Shown: positions 43,708 through 51,296 of the stretch, piece after piece
Layout of the letters: the number at the start of each line of letters is the position of its first letter
Position numbering within the stretch: the first letter of the stretch is position 1
Assembly (NCBI GenBank): GCA_050950785.1
Contig: JBMNIG010000014.1
Coordinates: 1-62,351, forward strand
Length of the DNA stretch: 62,351 nt
DNA from: JAAYOS01 sp050950785
Lineage (GTDB): Bacteria; Bacillota; Clostridia; Oscillospirales; JAAYOS01
Direction: 5' to 3'
Program-made: the position numbers and the translations under genes
The notes under the pieces: generated by a model
The model's database searches: none
Seen by the model: the letters and a program-made list of their open reading frames with translations, nothing else
What the model was told of the DNA's origin: nothing

Positions 43708-45381
43708 ATGGCAGACGGCAGACTATCACTTGGGCATTTATTGGTCAAAAAAGGAGTTGTAACGCTGGAGCAGGTTGACGAAGCCCTGGAGATACAAAAG
43801 CAGACGCATGAAAAGCTTGGCACCATCCTCGTAAACAAGGGCTACTGCAAAGAGGAGGAGATCGCTCAGGCACTTGCCACAAAGACCGGTTTTGATTTCA
43901 TGTCGTTAAATAACATGGGAATAGATGTTGGGGCGGCCTCTCTGATAAGCGCCGAGGCCGCGTTGAAATATAGGGTCGTTCCGATATCGATTCGTGGAAA
44001 CGAGCTTTATGTCGCAATGGAAAACCCCAACGATGTTGTTGCAATAGATGATCTGGGTTTACTCACAGGGTTTGTTATAAAGCCTATTGTGGTTTCTGAT
44101 ACGGAAATAGAAGCTGCTCTTAACAGCTTAGTTAATTTGAATTTAGATACCTCCGAGGAAGAGGAACCGGAGCCGCCGGTTCAGGACGAAATCGTATCGA
44201 TCACCGAGTCGGTGGATCCGCCTGCGGTGCAAATGGTAAACCACATATTAAGCGCTGCCCTTAGAATGAATGCAAGCGACATACATATAGAGGCACAGGA
44301 AAAAAATATGAGGGTTCGTTACCGCATAGACGGCGTACTTCATGAGATGATGACACAGCCTATGCGCATGCATGCTGCAATAATATCCAGAATCAAGGTC
44401 ATGGGCGGTATGGATATTTCAGAGAAGCGAACTCCTCAGGACGGGCGAGCTACTGTTCGCATCGAAGACAAAAATGTCGATATCAGAATTGCCACTCTGC
44501 CTTCCGCTTTTGGAGAGTCGCTGACAATTAGGCTGCTGCCGCGGGACGATAAGATATTTAGTATCCAAGAGCTGGGGTTTCCGAAACAAGCATCCGAAAC
44601 ATACAACAAGCTTCTAAAGCTGCCATATGGTTTTATACTTGTAACCGGTCCTACAGGGAGCGGTAAAAGTACAACTCTCTACGCTATGCTAAAAGAGTTG
44701 AACACACCTGACAAGAATATAATCACACTTGAGGACCCGATGGAACGGAGAATTCTCGGCATAAACCAGATCCAAATGAATGAAAGGGCGGGTATGACTT
44801 TCGCATCGGGACTCAGGTCGATTCTACGCAACGATCCTGATGTAATCATGGTGGGGGAAATACGTGATGCAGAGACGGCGAAAATTGCTGTTGAGTCCGC
44901 CCTTACAGGGCATCTTGTGTTGTCCACCCTCCACACAAACGATGCTGCGAGCAGTGTTGTTCGACTTATCGAAATGGGAGTGGAGCCCTACCTTATTTCT
45001 TCATCCCTTGCAGGAGTATTGGCCCAAAGACTGGTCCGAGTCCTATGTCCACGCTGCAAACAGCCATACAAAATCACAAAAGAAGAGATCGATGATCTTG
45101 TTGATGACTTTCCTTTTGAATCGGATGAGGAGTCAGTCACAATAAACAGGGCTGTTGGTTGCATTCACTGCAACAATACCGGTTACTCAGGCAGAACAGG
45201 TATTTTTGAACTACTGACTGTTACAGAAAGCATTAGAAAACTTATTATTCGAGATGCGTCGTTATCAGCCATACAGAACTCTGCCAAGGAGGATGGTATG
45301 ATATCGATGCGTGCTGACGGTCTAAACAAGGTTAGACAGGGCATTACTTCTATCGAGGAGATACTTCGGGTTATAGTGTAG
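43708..45381 (+). CDS. pilB: Type IV pilus extension ATPase PilB
   Basis: Hexameric motor that drives pilus growth, 557 residues. N-terminal MshEN/GSPII_E_N domain (LGHLLVKKGVVTLEQVDEAL, about residues 8-150). The ATPase core has Walker A GPTGSGKSTTLYAM (near residue 315), Walker B VIMVGEIRDAETA, the His box STLHTND, and a four-Cys zinc site CPRC...CIHC characteristic of PilB/GspE and not of PilT. The MshEN motif may bind cyclic di-GMP in some homologues. RBS GAAGGGAGGG. No retraction ATPase gene is found in the window. Confidence 0.96.
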   Translation: MADGRLSLGHLLVKKGVVTLEQVDEALEIQKQTHEKLGTILVNKGYCKEEEIAQALATKTGFDFMSLNNMGIDVGAASLISAEAALKYRVVPISIRGNELYVAMENPNDVVAIDDLGLLTGFVIKPIVVSDTEIEAALNSLVNLNLDTSEEEEPEPPVQDEIVSITESVDPPAVQMVNHILSAALRMNASDIHIEAQEKNMRVRYRIDGVLHEMMTQPMRMHAAIISRIKVMGGMDISEKRTPQDGRATVRIEDKNVDIRIATLPSAFGESLTIRLLPRDDKIFSIQELGFPKQASETYNKLLKLPYGFILVTGPTGSGKSTTLYAMLKELNTPDKNIITLEDPMERRILGINQIQMNERAGMTFASGLRSILRNDPDVIMVGEIRDAETAKIAVESALTGHLVLSTLHTNDAASSVVRLIEMGVEPYLISSSLAGVLAQRLVRVLCPRCKQPYKITKEEIDDLVDDFPFESDEESVTINRAVGCIHCNNTGYSGRTGIFELLTVTESIRKLIIRDASLSAIQNSAKEDGMISMRADGLNKVRQGITSIEEILRVIV

Positions 45382-45399
45382 AGAAGTGAGAGGTGTACC

Positions 45400-47247
45400 G
45401 TGCATAGATCTTTGATTGCGCACCTTAAATCGAAACGGGGAGTTGCGCTGATTTATGTAATATTGATAGCAACTGTGGTTACTGCGGCCGGTGTTATCCT
45501 GTGGCAATCATCCGGTGCAGGATTACGCGCTTCAGAGAGAAATGAGCAGCAATCACAAGCATATTATAATGCTAAATCAGCAGTCGAAATTGCTGTGGGA
45601 CAAATACTCGATGATATCGATGCAGCAGCTGACCAAGAACCTGTTACATACTACGGTGTGTTGGGCATGTCACAGCTGAGCACAAGTCCGATATACAAAT
45701 CAGATGGCACCGAGGCTCATGATTTTAGTTTTACATTGAGCGTTGCCGAGCAAGATGACGACATTCTTTTCATTATAGACTCCGTGGGATATGGTGGCAG
45801 AAGTAAAGACAAAAGGACGATGTGCAAAATCACATTTCAGATAACAAAGACCGACCTTCTTAAGAGCGTTGAGGGTGGAGGGGATGTCATAGAAGGTGAA
45901 ATCCCTCCCGTTGTGGCAAAAGATCATACCACAAACTATGTACTTTTTGTGCGCTCAACAATAGACCTTAGTAGCGGAAGTCCCTATATTATAGGTCAAG
46001 TCGGAACAAATAAAGGTCCAGTTCTCTTAAATTATTCGTCACGGATATCGTCGGACGACGGAGGCAATGGCATTCTGTATCTGGGTCCGGAAGCGAAGGT
46101 TGAGCATCCTCAGTACAGAACCGTGGACTGGCATGAAATTCACTTTGAAAAAGAGCTAGAGATTCCAGCGGTCCCTGCCCCGCCAAAAGCTCCCGAAGTT
46201 CCGAAGTTGCCTGAGCTTCCCGAGGATTCCAGCATCGAATGGCGGGATGATATACTGACCGGAGGCGTTGTGGACATCGAGTCCGGAACAGTTCAAGGCT
46301 TTGAGAAAATCGAGCTTGGTTGGAATGATGTGTTGACGCTACGCCTTAACGGTGATGCCGTGGTAGTAGCCGACAAGATCGAGTCGTCGGGTACGATCAA
46401 ACTCGAGGGCAGAGGAAATTTGTTGCTAATAGTCAACAAAGGCCTGGATGGAAATCGGCGAACATCGATCAATGCTTATGGAGATAGCGAGCGTTTAGTT
46501 TTATATTATAGTGGCAAAGATATCGAACTTGGAAGCGGTTCTGCTATCGCAGGAACGATTTTTGCACCAAACGCAGACATTGAAGCGAATTATCCTACTG
46601 ACATCAGCGGTGAACTCATAGTTGGGGGAAAGGATATTTCATTCAACGGTCTGTCCCATGACGGGACTTTTTATGCGCTAAACCAAAGCGCTAATATAAA
46701 GTATTCTGCTAACAGACCACTGCTGGAAAGTGTAACAACGAACATATATTCAAACGGGAAGAAAACAGAGATAGCCGCTGCTCAATTAGCAGGTGATATA
46801 TATTTAAACAGCACAGAAGCTGAGTTTTCTATATATGGAGGCTCTGTACTTTCCGGCAATGTTATTACAGCGGGTAGAAAGGTTGATATTCGAGGAGGAG
46901 CCCTTCTTAAAGGTCACATTATGGCACCTAATACAAGATCCACAATATCAATAACCGGTGGTGCAAAATACGGTGGTGGGATCGTGACCGGTGGGAAGTC
47001 TGTTGATGTTTCAGGTGGCTCAAACCTTGAACGGGCTTTAATATTCGCTCCCGAGGCTGATGTAAATATGGACGGCGGCGTACATATCATCGGTGGAATC
47101 ATTGCCGATACTTTTTCTGCTACAAGTGGCACTCTATGTTATGAGGAGATGCGTTTTGACGATCTCCCGGTCCATATTGAGCCAACTGAGGATGAAAGCG
47201 CCGACAGGGTAAATTGGCGGGTATACGGATCATGGATAAAAAAATGA
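45400..47247 (+). CDS. Large PilX-like minor pilin with beta-helical domain
   Basis: 615 residues, GTG start behind GAGAGG. The N-terminus SKRGVALIYVILIATVVTAAG has a prepilin cleavage context (KRG/V) and a hydrophobic stem, but Tyr instead of Glu at +5, as in PilX/GspK-type minor pilins. Residues about 30-150 are the pilin body. A Pro-rich spacer (VPAPPKAPEVPKLPELP, near residue 260) leads to a long right-handed beta-helix-like domain with repeated G-x-I/V patterns (GSAIAGTIFAPNADIE, GGKSVDVSGGSNLERALIFAP). Such a tip-like pilin could act as an adhesin or initiate assembly. The last 34 bases overlap the next frame's open region. Confidence 0.8.
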   Translation: MHRSLIAHLKSKRGVALIYVILIATVVTAAGVILWQSSGAGLRASERNEQQSQAYYNAKSAVEIAVGQILDDIDAAADQEPVTYYGVLGMSQLSTSPIYKSDGTEAHDFSFTLSVAEQDDDILFIIDSVGYGGRSKDKRTMCKITFQITKTDLLKSVEGGGDVIEGEIPPVVAKDHTTNYVLFVRSTIDLSSGSPYIIGQVGTNKGPVLLNYSSRISSDDGGNGILYLGPEAKVEHPQYRTVDWHEIHFEKELEIPAVPAPPKAPEVPKLPELPEDSSIEWRDDILTGGVVDIESGTVQGFEKIELGWNDVLTLRLNGDAVVVADKIESSGTIKLEGRGNLLLIVNKGLDGNRRTSINAYGDSERLVLYYSGKDIELGSGSAIAGTIFAPNADIEANYPTDISGELIVGGKDISFNGLSHDGTFYALNQSANIKYSANRPLLESVTTNIYSNGKKTEIAAAQLAGDIYLNSTEAEFSIYGGSVLSGNVITAGRKVDIRGGALLKGHIMAPNTRSTISITGGAKYGGGIVTGGKSVDVSGGSNLERALIFAPEADVNMDGGVHIIGGIIADTFSATSGTLCYEEMRFDDLPVHIEPTEDESADRVNWRVYGSWIKK

Positions 47248-47678
47248 GAAATCGCATCTTAAACCGCAAGGGACTGACTTTTGTAGAAGTAATGATTTGC
47301 ATTCTGATTTTATCCATAATCGCTATCGCTTTTTTGTCACTTACAAATGTCAGCCTTAAAAGCATATTCACAGCCGGCAGCAAGGGTAAAGCATTAGCCG
47401 CGGTTACAGAGAAGTCTGACCGAGTCTATGCTATTATAATCGGTGCTGAAGATGCACAAAAAGCAGAGGATGCACTTCGAGCCGAGGAAGGCTGGGTTGA
47501 GGGTGAACTGTATCTAGACACTGAAAAAACAGGTGCACAATTCTACTATAACAGAACTTCGTACGTAGCTGATGGCAATCGCTCAGTCGGATTTGATGTG
47601 GTTGTAGTCGCGTTTTATGGTTCCGGTAATAAGACAGAGCTTGCGTCATTTGTGTTAAAAACCGCAGAAGGAGAATGA
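47232..47678 (+). CDS. Type IV minor prepilin (PilV/PilE-like)
   Basis: 148 residues. Prepilin motif LNRKGLTFVEVMICILIL: cleavage after Gly, Glu at +5, then a hydrophobic stem. The short variable C-terminal body (about 110 residues) has no cysteine pair. Start ATG 47232 overlaps the preceding gene by 16 bases; ATG 47244 is possible. No strong ribosome site, suggesting translation coupled to the gene before. Confidence 0.85.
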   Translation: MDKKMRNRILNRKGLTFVEVMICILILSIIAIAFLSLTNVSLKSIFTAGSKGKALAAVTEKSDRVYAIIIGAEDAQKAEDALRAEEGWVEGELYLDTEKTGAQFYYNRTSYVADGNRSVGFDVVVVAFYGSGNKTELASFVLKTAEGE

Positions 47679-47679
47679 C

Positions 47680-48219
47680 ATGGGCGGAGTATTTCGATTT
47701 GCCCGAAATAAAAGGGGAGTGACCCTGATCGAGTTGATTTTGACTCTCACCCTTTTGCTTATTGCTATAGCATTGATATATTCTTTTTTTACATATATGC
47801 ATCGATCAAACAACCTTGCTAAACAGCAATCGCAAGTTCAGGAGAACGTCATACTTGCAAAGACTATTATTGACGAAAAGATTCGCAAAGCTGACTCGAT
47901 CGCCATAGGAAGCACTGATGAAAGTCCTCCGTTTGCATCTTGGTCAGAATCGATATATCTAGAAGATGTTGACGGCAAGGGTGTGATATATGTGGAAAAA
48001 GGAGGCAAAGCATCTCCGCTATTAGGGAATTTGACAGAGGACTACAGCATGAGTCTTTCTTTTGAGAGGACCGCAAGCGCATTTATCGAAGTTTCAATAG
48101 GATGTACTTTGGGGGAGGATATTCAGTATTCTATCGAGGCCGAGATCTATCTGCTTGGAGTAAATCCTAATCAGTTTCTTGGGGAGTCCGGCAATATTAT
48201 TTATATTAGAAAGCAATAG
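47680..48219 (+). CDS. Type IV minor prepilin (PilW-like)
   Basis: 179 residues. Prepilin motif RNKRGVTLIELILTLTLLL, with Glu at +5. The body has the N-x(2)-QSQVQENV helix and several beta-strands, as PilW/GspJ. Starts directly after the preceding stop (two bases). Together with the two genes upstream it probably forms the priming tip complex of the pilus. Confidence 0.85.
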   Translation: MGGVFRFARNKRGVTLIELILTLTLLLIAIALIYSFFTYMHRSNNLAKQQSQVQENVILAKTIIDEKIRKADSIAIGSTDESPPFASWSESIYLEDVDGKGVIYVEKGGKASPLLGNLTEDYSMSLSFERTASAFIEVSIGCTLGEDIQYSIEAEIYLLGVNPNQFLGESGNIIYIRKQ

Positions 48220-48343
48220 ATGTTTCGATCGGTCATCGGTTTGAGTGATTTTTGAAAATTTGAACATTGTGTATCTTCTTTGTTTGATTTCCTTGTGCAA
48301 ACATCAAAATCTGACATTTTTCCCGTATATATGTTTAAATATA

Positions 48344-48372
48344 TTTACTTTTATATTTACGTATGATATAAT
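48344..48372 (+). promoter_or_regulatory. Promoter of the major pilin gene
   Basis: TTTACT (48344-48349), 17 bases, TATAAT (48367-48372), with TG at the extended -10. Start near 48379, leaving a 50-base leader. This would give the major pilin higher expression than the operon upstream. Confidence 0.7.
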
Positions 48373-48430
48373 GTTCAAGAATTTTGACAGTACATTTTTT
48401 GCGTAAACAAGATTTAGAGGAGTGTTAAAG

Positions 48431-48808
48431 ATGAGAACAAAAGAAATACTTAAAAGCAAGAAGGGTTTTACGCTTACCGAATTGATGATTGTTGTAGTTA
48501 TTCTTGGAATTCTGGTACTTATCGCAGTTCCGATATACAACAATGTCACAGATAAAGCGGAGACAAATGCATGCCTAGCCAACATAAGAACGATTGAGAG
48601 CGCTATCATACAGTATAGAGCAGTAAATGACGGTACCGATGTTGATAAAATCGACACATTGGCTGCAGAAGGCTACCTTAAAGAAACGCCCAAATGTCCA
48701 AGCGGTGGAGAGTATGAAATTGTAATGACAGATGGTGTTGAATGTGTTGAATGTTCTATACATAGCAAAAAGGATGGCGAAAATGATGAAAAGTCAAGTC
48801 CAAATTAG
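48431..48808 (+). CDS. pilA: Major type IV pilin
   Basis: 125 residues. SKKGFTLTELMIVVVILGIL is a full class-III signal: KKG/F cleavage, Glu at +5, long hydrophobic helix. Mature body of about 110 residues with Cys residues at CLANIRTIE, KCPSGG and GVECVECS; two or more may pair. The Ser/Asp-rich tail DGENDEKSSPN ends one base before an IS256 element. ATG 48431 has GAGGAG eight bases upstream; the GTG at 48422 is too close to it. Own promoter upstream. Confidence 0.9.
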   Translation: MRTKEILKSKKGFTLTELMIVVVILGILVLIAVPIYNNVTDKAETNACLANIRTIESAIIQYRAVNDGTDVDKIDTLAAEGYLKETPKCPSGGEYEIVMTDGVECVECSIHSKKDGENDEKSSPN

Positions 48809-48809
48809 T

Positions 48810-50321
48810 GTGTAAATTACCTCGGTCATCAAACGGTAGCTAATGAGACAATAGCCTAAGCGTTTATGCCGCGAAAGCTGTTGACGATGAGTACATGGCA
48901 TGTTAGGCTGTTGGCCGGGCATCACCATACTAGCGCAAGACTTCTCCTCAAAGATAAGGGGGATGGCCCTGATGCCTGAAAACATGCCATGGGAGGCTCA
49001 TTGTCAACAGACCGTGGAATAAATGCATCTTCTATGCAGCAGTGCCAGACTTTGATTCCTTATCCTGCACTTGATAGTACAGCTGCATATCAAGGTATTT
49101 ACGACCGGTCTGCCATTTCTCATGCTGCTCTATTAATAGAGCCCCCATGAGCCGGATGACGGATGCAGCATTGGGAAAGATTCTAATGACTCGCTCTCGA
49201 CGACGAATTTCCTCATTCAACCTTTCCACACCGTTTGTAGTACGAAGCCGTTTCCGATACTTCAGGGGCAACGCAAGAACAGCAGTAATATCATCAAATG
49301 CTTCATCCAGGAGAGCTGTGGCTTTTGGTGCTTTGACTTCATATGTTTGGATAATGTGGTCTCTGATTTTACGAGCACTCTCAAGGTCAACAGCCTCATA
49401 AAGCTGGCGCAGCTCTTCCTTAATTTCCGTCTGTAATGCTTTAGGCGTATGATCCAGTATGTTCCTGGAAAAATGGGTTTGACAACGCTGCCAGCTAGCA
49501 CCTTGAAAATGCTTTCTAACAGCATTAACCAGCCCTTTATGGTCATCAGAGGTAACCAGGCGAACATCCTTTAGCCCACGATCCTTGAGTGAAGAAAAGA
49601 ACTCACCCCAACTGCTTTCTGATTCGCTGTTGGCTAATTGAAACCCGATGATTTCACGATAGCCATCTTCGTTAACGGCAATGGCGATCAGCATACCTCT
49701 TGACTGTACACGTCCATTTTCCCGCACCTTTACATAGATGGCATCCACCATGAGAAAGGGATAATGGCTTTGCAGAGGCCTTGTACGGAATGCTTCTACT
49801 ATTGGATCTAAGTTCTTACAAAGTTCTGAGATGGTCGATTTTGAAAACTTTTTTCCACATAGCTCTTCAGTAATTAGCTCAACCTTTCGAGTGGAAACAC
49901 CATTGATGACCATCTCCATCATAGCCAGCACCAACGCTTGTTCACTGCGCTGGTATCGGGCAAAAAGCTCTGTAGAGAACTGTCCATTGCGATGCCTGGG
50001 AACCCGTAATGTGAGTGTGCCAACTCGCGTAGTCATTTGTCTATCTCGAAACCCATTGCGGTATGCGGCTCTTTCTTCAGTGCGCTCATAGGGTTCAGCA
50101 CCTATTTGCTCTGTAGATTGAGCTAAAAGTATCTGGTTGAAGATTTCCTCCAACAATTTGGAGAATGCTTCATCCCTACCATTTGATAAAAATAATCCGT
50201 GCAAAAGTTCTTCGGTTATAGTAATATTAAACTGAGCCATGGTTCATCCTCCTCGGTTTGGTATTTGTTTAGCAACTATATTTTACCGAGGTATGAGCTT
50301 TGGCTCAACTCCTTTTTACAC
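48810..50321 (-). mobile_element. IS256-family insertion sequence
   Basis: About 1.5 kb. The outermost seven bases match as an inverted repeat (GTGTAAA at 48810 and TTTACAC at 50315-50321), and TACCTCGGT recurs inside both ends at different depths (left 48818, right near 50285). The one transposase gene fills the centre. No target duplication is visible (left flank AAATTAGT, right flank CATTATAT), so the ends may be slightly off, or one flank was lost by a deletion. Confidence 0.75.
49032..50240 (-). CDS. IS256-family transposase
   Basis: 402 residues, full-length DDE transposase (transposase_mut family). N-terminal DNA-binding part (YRNGFRDRQMTTRVGTLTLRVPRHRNG), the first catalytic Asp in PFLMVDAIYVKVRENGRV, the second in LVTSDDHKGLVNAVRKHF, and the C-terminal Glu region RTTNGVERLNEEIRRRERV. 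Apparently intact, with an ATG start behind AGGAGGATG. It lies opposite to the pilus genes. Confidence 0.95.
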   Translation of the reverse strand: MAQFNITITEELLHGLFLSNGRDEAFSKLLEEIFNQILLAQSTEQIGAEPYERTEERAAYRNGFRDRQMTTRVGTLTLRVPRHRNGQFSTELFARYQRSEQALVLAMMEMVINGVSTRKVELITEELCGKKFSKSTISELCKNLDPIVEAFRTRPLQSHYPFLMVDAIYVKVRENGRVQSRGMLIAIAVNEDGYREIIGFQLANSESESSWGEFFSSLKDRGLKDVRLVTSDDHKGLVNAVRKHFQGASWQRCQTHFSRNILDHTPKALQTEIKEELRQLYEAVDLESARKIRDHIIQTYEVKAPKATALLDEAFDDITAVLALPLKYRKRLRTTNGVERLNEEIRRRERVIRIFPNAASVIRLMGALLIEQHEKWQTGRKYLDMQLYYQVQDKESKSGTAA

Positions 50322-50461
50322 CATTATATAGACTTAATCTGATTAAAGCAGCCCAACTACAAGCGATTAACAGTACGTCTACTAACCTATTGAATGAAAT
50401 CTATAAGAAACCTAAGACTAAAACAGTATCAAAAAAGCAGGAGTTTCCTGCTTTTTTGTAA
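50322..50461 (+). pseudogene. Possible 3' remnant of an interrupted gene before pilD
   Basis: An open frame without a start runs out of the IS end and encodes NLIKAAQLQAINSTSTNLL then a Lys-rich end, stopping with TAA directly before the pilD ATG. It looks like a helical C-terminus, perhaps cut off by the IS insertion. Not recognised. It contains the terminator at 50431-50457. Confidence 0.3.
50431..50457 (+). terminator. Intrinsic terminator abutting the pilD start
   Basis: Perfect 12-bp stem AAAAAAGCAGGA (50431-50442) with TCCTGCTTTTTT (50446-50457), loop GTT. It ends four bases before the pilD ATG. It would stop transcripts entering pilD from upstream. Confidence 0.85.
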
Positions 50462-51214
50462 ATGGAAGGACTGGTCGATATAGAAACAGTTCTGTATATG
50501 TTTGCCTTTCTATACGGTGCTGCAATTGGAAGCTTTATCAATGTGCTCATATACCGTATACCACGGAAACTCAATTGGACTACAGGCAGATCGGCATGCC
50601 CTGTATGCTCAAGCTCGTTGAAACTTATTGATCTGGTTCCTGTAATCAGCTATATTTTCCTGAGAGGTAAGTGTCGTTATTGTGGGGCCAAAATCTCATT
50701 TCGCTATACTTTTGTGGAATTGCTTAGCGGAGGGCTTTACATAGCGGTATTTCACAGGTTCGGGCTTACGTTCTACTCCCTTGGGTGGTATATTGCCGTG
50801 CCTGCTTTAATAGCTATAGCTTTTATTGATGCCGAGCATAGGATCATTCCTGATCGTTTTAATATTGTGCTGGCTATCGCAGGATCGATCATGGCGATAT
50901 CAGGAGAAGGAGCGTCATTGCTTTCGAGAGTGATCGGTATTTTCTCGGTAAGCGTTCCTTTTATTGCTGCTGCCATGATTTCGAGGGGAAGTGCTATGGG
51001 TGGCGGTGATATAAAGCTGGTTGCCGCGTCCGGGTTTTGTCTTGGTTGGAAAATGAACCTTGTGGCATTGTTTATTGGATCGCTTTTGGGAAGCGTATAT
51101 GCTGTGATTTTGATGATTAAAGGAAGGGCAAACAGAAAGTCGCAGGTACCATTTGGACCATGGCTATCTGCCGGAATAGTAATATCGGGACTGATCGGAC
51201 AACTACGATTATAA
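50462..51214 (+). CDS. pilD: Prepilin peptidase / N-methyltransferase PilD
   Basis: Membrane aspartic protease (A24) that cuts prepilins after the Gly of the KG/F site and methylates the new N-terminus. 250 residues: N-terminal methylase region with two CxxC pairs (CPVCSSSL and CRYCG), then several membrane segments with the two catalytic Asp in FIDAEHRIIPDRF and GGGDIKLVAA. Normal length. No ribosome site before ATG 50462, since a terminator occupies that place; expression may depend on an IS-derived or internal start. It belongs with the pilin genes on the other side of the IS. Confidence 0.9.
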   Translation: MEGLVDIETVLYMFAFLYGAAIGSFINVLIYRIPRKLNWTTGRSACPVCSSSLKLIDLVPVISYIFLRGKCRYCGAKISFRYTFVELLSGGLYIAVFHRFGLTFYSLGWYIAVPALIAIAFIDAEHRIIPDRFNIVLAIAGSIMAISGEGASLLSRVIGIFSVSVPFIAAAMISRGSAMGGGDIKLVAASGFCLGWKMNLVALFIGSLLGSVYAVILMIKGRANRKSQVPFGPWLSAGIVISGLIGQLRL

Positions 51215-51218
51215 TCTT

Positions 51219-51253
51219 TGCGGCATAGAAATAACAATTGCCGCAGCGGCAAT
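51219..51253 (+). promoter_or_regulatory. Two mutually exclusive hairpins before the WG-repeat gene
   Basis: TGCGGCA (51219-51225) can pair with TGCCGCA (51239-51245), while ATTGCCGC (51237-51244) can pair with GCGGCAAT (51246-51253). Only one can form at a time. No T-run follows. May be chance or a simple switch in the leader. Confidence 0.3.
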
Positions 51254-51296
51254 GAGAAAAAGTCAGGACTGCTTAGCATGCAAAGGGGGCAAGTAG

